Source: Theobroma cacao
Lineage: Eukaryota > Streptophyta > Magnoliopsida > Malvales > Malvaceae
Direction of reading: 5' to 3'
DNA length: 64,000 nucleotides
Assembly (NCBI RefSeq): GCF_000208745.1
Contig: NC_030851.1
Coordinates: 3,128,634 to 3,192,633, forward strand
Shown here: in pieces, positions 25,490 to 39,200 of the stretch
Numbering within the stretch: the first letter of the stretch is position 1
How the letters are laid out: every line of letters starts with the position of its first letter
Notes under the pieces: generated by a model
The model's database searches: none
Seen by the model: the letters and a program-made list of their open reading frames with translations, nothing else
What the model was told of the DNA's origin: nothing
Program-made: the position numbers and the translations under genes

Positions 25490-26703
25490 GTCCTTAGTGC
25501 AAGCTATAGATAATATATAGTAATTTGTTGGTAAGAATATCTTGACAATACAGTGGTAATATAACTGCCATGTGAATTTGTGAAGAAGGAATTTTGGGGT
25601 TTGGGCTTAGAGGTGGGGGGCATTCTCGAGTCCACAAAGCCATGGCCATGTGATAAAAGCAGCTTTCTTCTTGTTGTAAAGCGACCACGCCCGTTTGGCT
25701 GCAATCATGCGGTCTACTTTGTTATTATTTCCCGTCACACCTTCCCTTGCCAATACCATTTCCCTTTTTTTTTATTATTATTATTATTATTTTGTCTCCC
25801 CCCTATGTGCCTTCTTCTTCTGCAATTTTATTCCACATTTGGCTTTCTTCTTTTGGCCATAATTACCCTTCACAAATTTTCATATTCAATCATAAAAAGT
25901 TATAAAATTTGAGCAAACGATGGGGGTAAAATACTTATATATGTTACAAAATATATTATTTTGAAAAAAATATTTAATTTAAATATTAATGAACTTGAAA
26001 TGAATTAGTATGAAATCTTATGGAATAAAGTAATTTTTTCAAATACTTAGTGATAAAAGTTAATACCAAAATATAATCTGTCTTCTTAATTAACGAAAAC
26101 AATACAAATGCAAGACTAGTAATTAAATTTTGCATCTTTGGTCAATTTGGGAAAAGTTATTCAATATTTTTTTGAAATATAAATTTGAATATGAAATTCA
26201 AAATGTATGGAAATTATTACTCTTAGTGTTTAAAAAAATGATGAACTTAACGAGTGTTTTAAAAGTAATTCTTATAATTATCATATTAAGTAATTTTTTT
26301 TGGATACATTGAAATCATTATAAAGTACCCACTCTTTAGGAAAAACCTTTTGTCTCTTACATTAATTAATTACCAAAAATTAAGAGGAGGAAAATGGCAT
26401 GTTAAGAGTTATGATGAAAAGTAAAGGTTAGATTAGGTAGAGAGACAAATGTCATAATAAGCTCGGGAAGAGGGGAGACCCGCTCGTGCGGACAAGCCAC
26501 TCACGCTCTCTAATGAATTCATTTTATTTTGTTAGTAAAGTGAGATTAGACTAATATAATAATTAGCTAAAAAACAAAATTTTTAATTACAGAAGAAAAA
26601 TGGGCTCAAAAACCAGAGGATTTTACTCGCTTCCCAAAGTTACCGCTCCCTCTAAAATACCTTTCAAACACAGCCTTTTTCCCACCATTCGAGAACCCCT
26701 CTC
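20903..26703. other. Gene-poor 5.8-kb stretch between the Myb/SANT-like and LAX genes
   Basis: It probably holds the 5' leader and promoter of the Myb/SANT-like gene (minus) and of the LAX gene (plus), which diverge from here. A minus-strand GT donor at about 22437 could end a non-coding first exon of the Myb gene. A 19-bp direct repeat (TCATACTAATTAGACAGTT) occurs near 21411 and 21446. 24440-24610 is less AT-rich than its surroundings and has a candidate terminal exon on the minus strand (see findings). An (AT)n tract (25444-25486) and an (ATT)n tract (25773-25791) follow. 25910-26330 is AT-rich with nothing recognisable. Confidence 0.45.
25444..25486. repeat. (AT)n microsatellite, about 43 bp
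   Basis: An uninterrupted AT dinucleotide run of about 21 units, in intergenic DNA upstream of the LAX gene. Confidence 0.95.
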
Positions 26704-26713
26704 TATATATATA
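26704..26713 (+). promoter_or_regulatory. TATA box of the LAX gene
   Basis: TATATATATA lies about 200 bp upstream of the start codon at 26913, which leaves a leader of roughly 175 nt. Position and sequence fit a plant core promoter. Confidence 0.55.
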
Positions 26714-26912
26714 CCCTCCATATCTCTTCTCTTTTCTTCACCTTCACTCCAGCTATCTACCAATCCTCTTCTTCCATTGAAAAGACACTACCCAGTTAGC
26801 CTTTTGAGGGAAAACAGTAAGGAATTCGTAAGCAGAAAACAGAGAGCTGAAGGCTGTGAGGAAGTGAGAGGAAAAAAGGGGAGGAAATTTTTTAAGGATA
26901 GGAAGGAGATCA

Positions 26913-29900
26913 ATGGCAACTGATAAGGTGGTGGAGACTGTGATTGTTGGGAATTATGTGGAGATGGAAACTGAAGGGAAGCCTAAGGGTATGAAAAGCA
27001 GGATTTCTAAGATCTTTTGGCATGGTGGTTCTGTTTATGATGCCTGGTTTAGCTGTGCATCTAATCAGGTTTGTCATCTTTTGCTTTTCCCACTATGTTG
27101 TTACCTATGAAACAGTGGTTTAACACATGTGACAGAGATTCATAATTTGTTGCTTCTTTGTTTCTGCAGGTGGCTCAAGTGTTGCTTACATTGCCATACT
27201 CATTTTCCCAGCTGGGGATGCTCTCTGGCATTCTCTTTCAGCTGTTCTATGGGTTGCTGGGTAGCTGGACAGCTTATCTCATTAGCATACTCTATGTAGA
27301 ATATAGAACAAGAAAAGAAAGAGAAAAAGTTGATTTCAGGAACCATGTCATTCAGGTTAATTAACTTTTGAACTCTATACAAACAACTTCATGAAAGAAA
27401 CTGATGAAAAGCAACTCTTCTTTTTTTAATCTCAAAATATTAACTTTCTCTGTTAATTGTATAGTGGTTTGAGGTTCTTGATGGACTCCTTGGAAAACAC
27501 TGGAGGAACGTGGGTTTGGCATTTAACTGCACTTTTCTTCTCTTTGGATCTGTCATTCAACTCATAGCTTGTGCAAGGTACCTACTCATCTCTGACTCTT
27601 ATATTTGCTTTATTGGTATCCACAATTTAAAATTGTTGGCTCCAAATGAATAAGGAATCATCTCCTTGCACCCTGACAAAACTAATCTCCCTGCTGTTGG
27701 GTATCTTTTGTTTTGTTGTTGCAGCAACATATATTACATAAATGATAATCTGGACAAGCGGACTTGGACTTACATCTTTGGGGCTTGTTGTGCCACCACA
27801 GTCTTTATTCCTTCATTCCACAATTACAGAATCTGGTCCTTTCTTGGCCTTGTCATGACCACCTACACTGCATGGTATCTCACCATTGCCTCCCTCCTCC
27901 ATGGCCAGGTAATTGACAAACTCTCACTTACCAGTTAAACACGTGAAGATTTTAGCTACTTTAAGGAGTTGAGCCAATTCAAAATCAAGTTAATAGCAAT
28001 ATGACAGCACATTTACTTGTCAACTGGACAACTTTTCCAAGATATATAGATTTGATGCCTGAATATTTTTTCTTCGTTTTTTTACATGAAAATCTTGAAC
28101 ATATATATGGCCAGCTTGGCCCACAAGTGCTGGGTTTGAAATCAGTCAAAAGAGAAAACCTGGTTGTCCCATTTCCTGTCAAGAATGAATATTGCAAACT
28201 GATATAAGTTTTATTATAATAAACCTTATGAGTATAATATATAAGCAATGATATTAAACCTGCCAATGTAGGTAGAGGGAGTCCGGCATTCTGGTCCGAC
28301 CAAGCTGGTGCTATACTTCACCGGGGCCACAAACATTCTCTACACATTTGGGGGACATGCTGTTACTGTGTAAGACAAGTTTATATGTAGAATCCGTGTC
28401 TTTTACGTTATCTACAATTCTGCCCATGTTTTTTCAAGTCGATAAATTGTGTAGTTAATGTATTTGTGCCTTGGGTCTTAACTCATAATCTGCTGTGGAG
28501 AACTATAAATACATAAAAGCAGTTGTGAAAATGACCAGCGCTTCACTTCTTCAGACGTGATCTGACCATTGGAGATCTAATGACCAATTTATGTCCAAAA
28601 GCACATAATTCTCTCAAATACTTTAAAGTTTGAAATATCAATCATTCATATTAGTATAAAGTGTATATATATAACTATTATTGGAGCTTTTCATTCCCCA
28701 AATTGCCCTTTGTAGGCGTGGAAGGTAAAAAGCTGCTTCCTTCTTGGAAACCCTAGTATTCCTTTTCAATGTGGAAAAGCCAATGATCTTTTTTCCTTTA
28801 CTTTCGCTTTTTTCATGAGGAGAGGTCAAGAGGGTGGGGTCCACTTTGTTCAGTGAATCCAGCACAACCCACAGACCAGGGAAAAAGACCGTAAAGGTTA
28901 TGGAGATGAAAGCGGTGGCTTGAGGCCTTAAAACCCAAAATTAATCTGCCTCGAGCAGACCTCTCCCAGGCCCTGATATTGATACTGTAGTACAAGAGAA
29001 ATGATGTACATAGTTAATACTACCAAGTAGTTTGCTAATTAATGAAGAAATTAACTTTGTTGCAGGGAGATCATGCACGCAATGTGGAAGCCTCAGAAGT
29101 TCAAGGCTATATACCTGCTAGCCACACTGTATGTGCTGACACTGACACTTCCCTCGGCTGCTGCTGTTTATTGGGCATTTGGAGACATGCTTCTCAATCA
29201 CTCAAATGCTTTTTCTCTTCTCCCAAGAACTCCCTTCAGAGACATGGCTGTCATTTTAATGCTTATCCACCAGGCATGCCTATGACTTCATTATTTGTAT
29301 CATACATACCTACATACATGTGCACATTCATTATTATATTAACAAATGTTCATTTTTAGTACATCCATGCATTTCCTACATTGATACTTGTTCATTTTAT
29401 TGATGGTAATTTTGGTGGGCATTGCGCAGTTCATAACATTTGGGTTTGCAAGCACGCCACTGTATTTTGTATGGGAGAAAGCAATCGGGATGCATGAGTG
29501 CAAGAGCCTGTGCAAGAGAGCAGCAGCAAGATTGCCAGTGGTCATTCCCATTTGGTTCTTGGCCATCATTTTCCCATTCTTTGGACCCATCAACTCTACC
29601 GTAGGATCCCTCCTCGTTAGCTTCACTGTCTACATCATTCCTGCACTGGCGCACATCTTCACCTTCAGATCAGCCACTGCCCGAGAGGTATTACACTCCC
29701 ATCCATCATCCTAAAAAACGATCAACAAGGAATTAAACAAACCTCAAAGCTTAGCTAATCAGAGTAAGAAATGTCAATGTCAAGACATCTCAGAAGTTCT
29801 GCTTTATGTCAGATTCAAAACGTTTGACTGAAGAAGTGAGAGAATTAAAAATTGATGTCATTAACCGTTGATTTAATAAAATCCAAGCGTTAAGGATAAG

Positions 29901-30636
29901 AAATGCAGGGTGATAGCGTGTGGTCACAGTCTAGCAGACCAGACCCGGGTCTTTCTCCTAAGCTGATAATCTTCTAGATTTAACACTGAACATCTTTTGA
30001 CAACATTTTGATAGTTGTGAGTTAGTAATATTATCTGCCTTTGCTTATTTCATGAAAAAGGCATTAATTTTTGTTGCAAAAGGCACGAGATTCGTGCTGC
30101 AACTGTGAACCAGAATATGTTCACGTACGTACCTGATTCCCCATATCTGGGGGGTACTGCAGAAAGCTTGTCTTTTCTTGATACGCTTCATCTTTTGGTA
30201 CCAAAAATAACTCTGGGAAAAGATGTAGGTCCCTAATTAATGCGAGTCCCATGAAAACAGTGAGATGCAAACACGAGATTTGGGCTCATATTGACCGTTG
30301 GATCCATTGATCCATCTATGATTATTAACATGTGGGATTTCCTGAACGGCTGTGATGCAGAATGCAGTGGAGCAACCACCGAAGTACTTCGGAAGATGGG
30401 TGGGGACGTACGTGATCAACATCTTTGTAGTGGTTTGGGTGCTGATTGTTGGGTTTGGATTCGGTGGTTGGGCGAGCATGACAAATTTCATTCACCAGAT
30501 TGACACATTCGGGCTCTTCACAAAATGTTACCAATGCCCACCGCCAGCAATGCCAGCTTCACCACCACCTCACGGCCTCAACGCCACCGCGGCTGCTCCT
30601 CTACACCACCCTTTCAACCACACTCGCAGCCCTTGA
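26913..30636 (+). CDS. LAX2: AUX1/LAX family auxin influx carrier (LAX2-like)
   Basis: Eight exons: 26913-27068, 27170-27355, 27465-27577, 27725-27908, 28272-28369, 29066-29273, 29430-29687, 30361-30636. They join in frame to 492 residues, the usual AUX1/LAX length. The protein is a multi-pass amino acid/auxin permease of the plasma membrane that imports IAA by proton symport. Hallmarks include VAQVLLTLPYSFSQLGMLSG, a WFEVLDGLLG segment, the NIYYINDNLDKRTWTYIFGA loop and the C-terminal TKCYQC, followed by a Pro/His-rich tail ending HHPFNHTRSP. The N-terminus (VETVIVGNYVEME) and tail resemble LAX2 rather than AUX1. Lying near a CSP-type RNA-binding gene and a FIONA1-type gene also matches the Arabidopsis LAX2 neighbourhood as I remember it. 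All introns are GT-AG except the sixth (29274-29429), which begins GC. The LAX2 assignment is an inference; AUX1/LAX membership is not in doubt. Confidence 0.95.
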
Positions 30637-33600
30637 TTCGTCTCAACTTACAGGGGTTCCCCTCGTGGCTTAACTACAACCATGAATATGTCATCGTGTC
30701 ATTTGCACACTTTGGTCATCTTTGTTACTTCAGCCTGTAGACAGAGAAGATTAAAATTGGGAGTTAAATGGAAGTTCATGAATCAGATTAATTATCTTTA
30801 ACTAGTCCAGTCAATTCCTGTACACACAAATGCCACCCTTTTTGAGTCTTTCTCTGTCTTTTTTATTTAGCTTAGAGAGTTTGTAATGCATTTCCAAGAG
30901 AAAAACAAAAAAAAAAAAAGAAAGGAAACAAAGTTTGTATGAAAAAATTGAAGATCTCTACTTCTAGCTTTGGTTCAGTCTCTTATGATATAAGATTAAT
31001 GTCAGCATTTCCTTGCACATTTGTTCCTACATTTGGAGATTTATTTCATTTTAGAAACTAGAAAGTGGTGAAGACAATTGACCAAGGCACACATTTAGCA
31101 AATCGAGTGGAAACAAGCATACATGAAACATTACAGAGAAAATGAAAGTGGAATCTGCTTTACTAGAACATGACAGAATATGAAGTCCAAAACCTACTGA
31201 TAAAGATTGGATCTATTCGATTCTGCTGCAAATAGATTCGCAGTGATTTGTCTCATTTATCTTCTTCTCCACTCTGTACTTTTCTCTGTTCAAAGGCTTA
31301 GCCAAAATAAGGTATGTTCAATAGGAAACAAATGATACAAGCCTAGAAGATTTCCGTTTGGGATTATACTATGAAGTACCTGAAATCTTTTGTTGTGTCA
31401 AGCATATATAAGAATGTTCATGATGTATCCTTGCTTGAGGACCAGTAAGCTGTTCCAGAACAGCCAAAAACGATTCACAGAATTGCTGCCATTTGAAAAA
31501 CTGAATTGCAATTGGATAACCTAGTACGAGTTACAATACTTCAACCAGCTGGTAGAACTGATGAAGGAGATTATTAGCAGGCCTTGGAATCAAATTTATC
31601 AGGGTGAAAATCTTGATTTTGATCCCACAGTACTCTTCCCGCTTTCACACCCCATATCTAGGAGCGTTGGAGCTTGGACCTTGAAAGTGATAATTCAAGC
31701 AATAAAGCAGCTTCATGCAGCATAGGGAGAAGCATGTATAGTTGAAACCTCTAAAGCTTCTTTTTCTTCCCTTTTTTTCCATCTATGTTTATCCATGATG
31801 ATGAGAAATGAGGTGATGAGAAATCATAAAATGGCTTACCAAACATACCCAAATGATTAAAGAAGAAGGTAAAAATGACGTAAGGGATAGGGTGTTGCTT
31901 AAATGTTGGGCGATAAAGCTGGTAGACATGGATACACCAATGGCACTGTGGGGAATCTTAATAATCTTCCAGCCATGAAAAGCTGAGATGTAGCAGCAGT
32001 CACACAAAGTTGTCAAAGCGCCCTTTTATGAGAGACCATATGATCTTTGCAAGAGCATGCGACCCCGGATAAAAACCAAAGGCTCGAGGCTTTTTCGGTT
32101 AAAAAGTGGTTCTCTTTATTCGCTAGACAACAGGACAAACGGTATCAAGTTCGGAGACATGCTCTTCTCCTGCTACACAATTTTCTTTTTCTTTTGTTTT
32201 TTTTTCGCAGTCTCCTCCATTTGTTCAAGACATGACAATCTGACAATGCTTCAAGGCTTTCGAATTCTTTGAGGAAATTTTAACAATTTCGAGATCATTC
32301 CAGGATTAATATGATGATTAATTCAAAAATATTAAAGAAAGGAAAAGAGAAAGTATTGCTTAAACCAAAAGTGTCCGAGCAATATATTCTCATTTTTACA
32401 ATAGTTCTTCATACTTTATGTGGTTGAAAATAAATAAATAAATGCATTTAAGAGTGGGTTTATTTGTAAAAATAAAAAATATTTACACCCAAAAAAAAAA
32501 TGAAGTTGGAAAAAAAATAAAATTTTAAAAAAGCTACTGAACTATATATTATTTAAATAAAATTTTTATTTGTTATTACTTTTTAAAAAAATTAAAATTT
32601 TATTTTAATTCAAATATATTTTTAAAATTAACAAAACTATAATCTTTTTTCGAATTGTCATATAACAATTGTCACTTTTTATCAACATAATTTTTGACGT
32701 GGCATGCTGGTGAGTAAAATCTTCCATAGCCAATCATGAGTCGGTAGTGGAATCATAAAAAAAAAAAATTCTGATTCCTCTCTTTCTCAACTATCTTTCA
32801 AACGAAGTAGTTATTTAAAAAAATAATTTTTTTTTTCAAATCTTAAAGGAAAAACTTGTAGGTACAAGATTTTTATATTTTCAATTTTCTTTAGATTTAG
32901 AGAAAATGATATTTTCAAAAAATTATTCTATTTAAAAGAAAGACGAGAATGAGAGAAATTAAAAAAAAAAATCTTTATTTTGTGATTTCCATGTCGGGTG
33001 ACCATGGGACTCACCACCATGACATGTCATTTGCCACCTAATAACTTCATCCGCCATCACGACATGTTAGGTACCAGTCAAAAGTCACGTGGGCAAGAAA
33101 TATTAATTGTTATTTTTTAGTTGAAATATTTTTATTTAAAATAAAAATTTAAGAGTTTTATTTAAATGTAATAAAAAAGATTAAAAACTTATTTAAATAA
33201 TTATGTATAATTCAAAAAAAAATTTATGCATTAAGCCAATTTAAATTGAATTCCTTTTTCTTGGCTTTTATGCCTACACCTCGATCTTTCTCTTGTCCAA
33301 AACACTGCCGCTATTGAGATGATCCACTACGGTGAGTAAAACCACCGGGAAACTGAAATCTGAGCCCAATCTGCTAGTGAAACTCAAATCTCTTCGGCGG
33401 AACCATGGTTCCACGTAGCACGTCATCGTTCATATAGTCACAAACCGGCAGGCTGGCATCCAGCACTTGATGAGCTCAAAAGAAACAAAAGAAATCTTCG
33501 ATGACTACAAAACTGGAGCTTCTTCTTGTAAATTTATTGCCTTCACATGTTAAATATAAGCATATGGTCGGTTATATATATAGACGTATGAATTTGGACT

Positions 33601-35612
33601 ACAAGATATAAGGTAAAAAATTGCCTAAAAGGATGGATGGGTGATTTTTGAGTTTGTAAATCTTCTCTGAGAAGCTAAATTTTGGAAGAAGCAGTGTCCC
33701 ACCATGGGAGGAATCGAAGTCCTTGAGTTGCGATTGAATATCTTGTCCATATCAAGTTTGGTGTTCAATCGCACGTAGTGTTCCTTGTCCATATTGTTGG
33801 ATCCGTGATGTGGACCATTCTCATACACAAAAGGCTATCGTTGAGTTGCAACAGCCAATGGGCCACTCTCAAATGAAAGGAAATGCAATGCATCCTAAAA
33901 ATGAATAAACAGGGCCAGAGGCTTCACCAAACAAATAGCCTTTTTAAGGGAAATGGAAAAAACGAAAATGAACAACTTGACTGCCAACACCCATACTGGT
34001 GCGCTTCGTTATTGAGCTCAGTCAACGCTGTCAGTGCTTTGAAAATCAAATTCCCGTTTGGGCGAATTGGACTCCAAGTTTGTAACCATCAATCACCTTC
34101 CAGGTCAATTGGTGTCATTATAATCGGCCAGTACGAACCTGTAGGTGGATTTAGGGGATAAGTTTCCAAGCCAACCCAAAACCCAATCCTCCAAGCAAAC
34201 CGAAGGTTAAAAATCTTAACTTCAATCCGGTCACGCGCACACACGCAAACCTGCTTGTTCACTTAGACATTATCTCCGTAGTTAAACAATGAGGTTTCCA
34301 CTTCAAAGCGCAAAACTCTTGGAAAAAGGGTTGTGAGATTTGCTCAATAAGAAACCATTACCCACTGCCATTGGCTATCACTACCTAAGAAACTTGGCAC
34401 TGCACGTGTCAAAAACAAGCAAGATGGTTAAACCCCAAGTCTTGCATCCCCACAAGTAAAAGCTATACAAGTTCCTGAGTTTCCCTCGCTTTTTCTCAAC
34501 AAAGCCGATCAACCCTGTTCTTATCCTAAAAGTAGCAAAGAGGTCCACAATCACTCTTACAGTCCAAGAACGCATTAAACACCACCAGCCTGTCTGAGCG
34601 AACCGTTTTATTAATTGACTGTAAAACACAGTACTAAACTTGAATTAAGCATTAACTGAACCCTCAAAAACACAGAAATGGGTCAGAGCAGAAAGGAATG
34701 GACCACTAAGTGACTAGAAAAAAAGCAAGGAAGCACCCCATAATTGGGTGGCTTTATTTTGCATTATTCATGCGCTTTATTCACCAATGAGTCCCATTGT
34801 CCCAAGCTTTTCAAATATAAAGGAAAAAGAGCAGGAGCCCTCTGCAGTCCGTCCCTACGCATCTAAAAGAAACAAACAAAAGAAACCTAAGAAAGAAGGG
34901 CATCATGCTGAAAACGTCACTTTCATCAACTTGTTCCCACAAACACAATATATCAACCATATAAACACACCTTCCAGTCCATGGCCCCTCTTTCCCCTCA
35001 ATTCATTTTCTCCCTCAGAGCCAGTAAATCCCCAAGATTCACTCAGAATTTGTACTCACACTCCAAAAAGAAAATTAAATAATCATAATCAGACAACTGC
35101 CTCCAAGAAAGGCAATATAATATTTGAACAGAGATATTAACATATGTCCCAAGTATTTGACTAAGTAATTTGATCAGATAACATCCAAATTATTGAAAAA
35201 AAACAACCTTCTAAAAATCAAACCAACGAAATTTTCCATAGGAAATGTAATATAAAGAGAAAACACGAAAAAGATATTGAACCAAACCAGCTTGTATTTA
35301 TATTATATGTGTATAAACACTTGACAGTGAGAGTTTTAACATCATTGTTTCTTCACCATTTTCACTTAGCAATTCTAAATCCACTCCACTGTGACCCTAA
35401 AGTTCCCATTACAACCATCTTTCCAAACACCAAAAAACCTAACATAGGAAGCAAGAGCCCACAAACTGACTAGGAACAATCCTTCTTAAAAAACAAAACG
35501 ACATAAAAAAGCCAACCATACTTGATAATAACGAAACCGACAGAAATAGTACCGAAGGGAAAAAGGAAGGGTCAGAGGAATTGTGAAAAGACACAGTAAA
35601 CCCCTCTCCGCC
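30637..35612. other. Gene-poor 5-kb stretch between the LAX and CSP genes
   Basis: It begins with the LAX 3' UTR and ends with the CSP 3' UTR, because the two genes converge. No gene is supported in between. Open frames at 32047-32272 (+), 33883-34161 (+), 34748-35140 (+; its first in-frame ATG is downstream of the listed start) and 34381-34629 (-) have no recognisable domain. 32400-33240 is AT-rich and contains a probable TIR element, listed separately. Confidence 0.5.
32539..33213. mobile_element. Probable AT-rich TIR (MITE-like) element
   Basis: The left edge reads GAACTATATATTATTTAAAT, and the reverse complement of the right edge reads GAATTATACATAATTATTTA. After a small gap these are clearly related. 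Inside, AT-rich arms (TTTTTATTTGTTATTA-like) flank a GC-richer core containing GACGTGGCATG, CATGACATGTCA and CACGACATG words. There is no coding capacity. The ends and the target-site duplication are uncertain. Confidence 0.4.
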
Positions 35613-36194
35613 TTAACGACCATTGTTCGGACACTCCCTTGCGAAATGCCCAGAGCCGCCACAGTTATAACAAGCCCCTGAACCACCGCCGCCTCCTCCT
35701 CCACCGTATCTCCCTCCGCCACCACCGCCACCTTGTCCACAATCCCTTGCCAAATGTCCCATCTCCCCACACTTAAAGCAACCACCACCGCCACCACCAT
35801 AACCACCGCCACCGCCACCGCCATAACCACCTCTCCTTCCGCCACCACCACCACCGTAGCCGCCGCCTCCATAACCACCAGACCCACCGCCTCCATATCC
35901 ACCACCACCATAACTTCCGCCGCCGCCGCCACCGCCACCGCGTCCGGATCTCGTGGTGCCACGAACAGGGTTCCCGTTGGGGCCAGTAACATCAACAGCC
36001 TTGGTACGACCACCATCAGAAGACTCGATAACGAACTCGACCTCTTCACCATCAGCGAGGCTACGGAAACCCTCGGAACGGATCGAAGACTGGTGAACAA
36101 ACAAATCCTCGCCGCCCTCATCTGGCGTTATGAACCCAAACCCCTTTTGGTCACTGAACCACTTCACTTTCCCAGTCATCCTACTCTCACCCAT
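35613..36194 (-). CDS. CSP2: Cold-shock-domain glycine-rich RNA-binding protein with two CCHC zinc knuckles
   Basis: A single minus-strand exon of 193 residues. A cold shock domain (about residues 6-72) carries the RNP1-type motif KGFGFITP and the RNP2-type motif LFVHQSSI. A long Gly/Tyr-rich region follows. Two CX2CX4HX4C zinc knuckles lie at about 139-152 ([14 protein letters not shown]) and 175-188 ([14 protein letters not shown]). This architecture is that of plant CSP2/CSP4 (GRP2/GRP2B), which bind and melt RNA and act in cold response and development; the seven-knuckle CSP1/CSP3 type is excluded. The start at 36194 is the first ATG of the frame; further upstream the frame has only a GTG. 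A TATA box at 36298-36292 gives a leader of about 70 nt. The symbol marks the family type, not a proven orthologue. It is intronless, as is usual for this group. Confidence 0.95.
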   Translation of the reverse strand: MGESRMTGKVKWFSDQKGFGFITPDEGGEDLFVHQSSIRSEGFRSLADGEEVEFVIESSDGGRTKAVDVTGPNGNPVRGTTRSGRGGGGGGGGSYGGGGYGGGGSGGYGGGGYGGGGGGRRGGYGGGGGGGYGGGGGGCFKCGEMGHLARDCGQGGGGGGGRYGGGGGGGGSGACYNCGGSGHFARECPNNGR

Positions 36195-36291
36195 CTCTTT
36201 TTCAGATCTATAAACCCTAACAAAACCCCTCACACCACACTTGGAGGACAGAAAAAACAGAGAGGCGTAGAAATGAAGGGGAGGTGGGGAC

Positions 36292-36298
36292 TTTATAT
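36292..36298 (-). promoter_or_regulatory. TATA box of the CSP gene
   Basis: ATATAAA on the minus strand, about 100 bp upstream of the start codon at 36194. It is well placed for a core promoter with a short leader. Confidence 0.6.
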
Positions 36299-39200
36299 TG
36301 CAGATCAGAGCAATGCAAATGGTGTGACTGCCACGTCAGCGTTAGAAATTAATAATATAAAAAATTTAATTAATTAAAATGAGGAGCGGTTTGTTACTCT
36401 GTTTTCCATCTTGGGGATCAAAGCGAAGGCTTTGTTTCGGAGGAAGTGATCGGACGGCTGGGGATTTGGGTCAAGTGGAATATGGACCGTCCGATATTTC
36501 GATGGGAGGGGTGTTTCGGGAATATAATGGTTTTCGGAGGGAGTCAAATTACGAAAGAGTCCAGAGTCCAGAGAGGACAAGGTTGATGGGACCCGCCGAA
36601 AAGGAAAAAAATCTGATGAAAAGACTATCCTATCTTTCTCCTGCTGCAAACTGCACGGAGCTTGTAAATTGTGATCATTAATTAAGTTAATTAATTTTTT
36701 GATAAGAGAGAGAAAAAAAAAGGCCAGAGAACTGGTCAAAGGGTAAAATTGGAAGTCAAGATTGAAGACTCTCAGTCTGAGAGGCATGTGTAGGATGGGA
36801 CTTTTCAATGGACTATTTGTCCTTTCAACTCGAAAAGCAAAATTTGCTCCTAAGCATCTCTCACGACATCATTAATTAATCCGATTAATTTGTAACTTTT
36901 TTATTTTTTAATAAAATAAAATATTATATATATATATATTAATATTATTTGTCATTACTTTGTGAATTTTATCAAGTTTTTAAAATTATACTTACAGATA
37001 GATAAATAGAATTTTTTATTTACATAATTTAAAATTATATTTGAATTTCACTTAGAACCCAAATTCAAATTTAAATTTGAAATTTTTTGTATAAATTAAT
37101 TATATCAAATCTAACCTAATGAATCTCAAACATAAAATATAAAACTGAACCCAGGTTTCAAGTTTCTTAATCGAACTGAACTCGAACCTAACACAGTATT
37201 GACTCGACCCGGCTCAGTTACATTCGTTTGCAACTATAGGGGTAAGATTACAATTGATTGGTATAGCAATTGTTTTAATATTTATTTTTTAATTACTATA
37301 TGTGAGGAAAGTTTAAATAAAAAGTGAGAATTATAATTAATATATGCTTTGCTTTGACTAATACTAAACTTGGGTTTTGAGTCGTCCAAGGCTCGAATGC
37401 CGAAGCAGAGCTGGTGGCATCTGCCAAAGAAAATGAGTTTGGTAGCAGATCACGAAACTAGCAGTAGAAAATAAGGAAAAAAAATTATACTTTCAAGTAA
37501 ATGACAGTTTCCACAACTGGGAAAAAAGAGAACCAACTTATCCCTAGCGGTAATAAGCAACCAAGGCAAACAAAGTTTTCCCAAAATTGGCAATGGCGGG
37601 GCGGGGGGGAGAGAGGTGCACTGACCCATCAGCACTTCACGAGTATTCAAAGAGGTTTATCAATGGCAGGAAAAAGAATTTTCTGTGTTTAACATGGATT
37701 GATGGTAAGTTTGATTCAACTCTGCTAACTTCCTCTTTTTCTTCCTTTCATCGACCTAGTGATTAGGTAAACGTACTCCTGTCATTCATGCGCAGCCTGC
37801 ACACTGACAGAAAGCATTTCTGTTTCTTGCGGGCGGCCCCTTCTGCTTTCCTGTCCAGTTGCCAATTCAAAGTTTTCAATGTCCAGACCATACAAAATCA
37901 GTCAGGTCCTTGGCGGTACGAAGAAGTCGTAATAGAACGGAATTCGTGACCAGAATATGTTGAAAGCTTGTATAATCGAAGATCTCAAGTATGGACATTG
38001 GGACCAGAAAGCCCAGAAGTTTTAGAACCATTTTGTAAAAAAGTTTGCAGGCTCTTGGTTTAGCTCACAGTTTCATTCTTTTGCCCAAACCCACTTTTTT
38101 TCTTCAAGGCTTTTGAAGGACTCGAGTCCAAATTGGGCCTTTTTCCCTTCAGGTAAACCATCCAGAATGTAAAGCTGAACCAAAATTTCATGTGCCAGAT
38201 AGCACCCAAGAGAGGTTGACCTAACATGGCAAAAGCTTACCTCATGTGTATGAAATTCTTACTTGTGAATAGCTTGCGATGAAGAATCTTGGTGGCGGCT
38301 CAATGCTCTAAACAATACTACATGTTTATTTTTTGGAGCAAAGCTGTTGAGCAATCCTTTTTCACGTGTTTCAGGCGGTTTAATGAACATCTTTTCAGAT
38401 ATTCGAACCAGGGAATCCGAGTGTTGTTTTTTAAGCTAATCTAGCCGAGCTCTGATACGATCCTATCTGATGTAGAATGTTAAGTCACAAAAAATCCAGA
38501 ATGGAACCTAAGGAGATACTTGAATGTTTTATGAAATCAGACTTAATCCAAAATGTAACAACCCAGCTTCAAGCCAGCTTCATCTATCTAAATCAAAAAC
38601 CAAAATCCAAAAGCAGAAAACAAGTACTTTATTTGGATATGCATAAGGAACTTGAAAAAGTTCCAAGTTCTTTTCTTATCATGCACATGTACATTTTCCA
38701 TTAATCATCATGAATTTTCGTCTCGCATGAAAATGTACAAGGGACTAATGTCTACCAATAATTAATGCAGCGTTGGTTCAGCATGACCCACATTAGAGTG
38801 ATTGACAAATTTGGCTGACATGCTCTGTTCATTGACCCAGAAGCAGTTCCTCAAAACGGGAAACTTTTTTTATGGCAGAATAAAACTGGTTCTACAGTGA
38901 CCCGCCACCTATTGTATTATTGAAGGTCCTGTATGGGGTTGTTAAAAGATTTCCAATTTCAAAAACATAGAAAGGAAGGGCCCTCTTCTCATGCTCATGA
39001 ACACTGATTGAAGTTAATAATAGGAGAAAGAAAAAATGGAGCAGGAAAAGCAGCGTTGAAATTGTTTCAATTAAAGTATACCATCATGTAAAATGTGCTC
39101 TCAGTAATGGTCTAGTTTCTAAATCATTCACTGACAACATCAAATTTGGCAAAGAAATCATTGAACAGGATGAAATAGTAACAATAATGAGATTACAGAC

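Noticed and set aside
32050..32180. Possible organelle-derived insert (GC-richer patch)
   Set aside because: The translated patch did not match any organelle protein I can name.
34748..35140. 130-codon plus-strand frame
   Set aside because: It begins with GTG, its first ATG comes 13 codons later, the composition is Lys/Asn/Pro low complexity, and no domain is seen.
35486..36250. Long overlapping frames on both strands across the CSP gene
   Set aside because: They come from the GC-rich Gly codon repeats read in other frames; only the cold shock/zinc knuckle frame makes a known protein.
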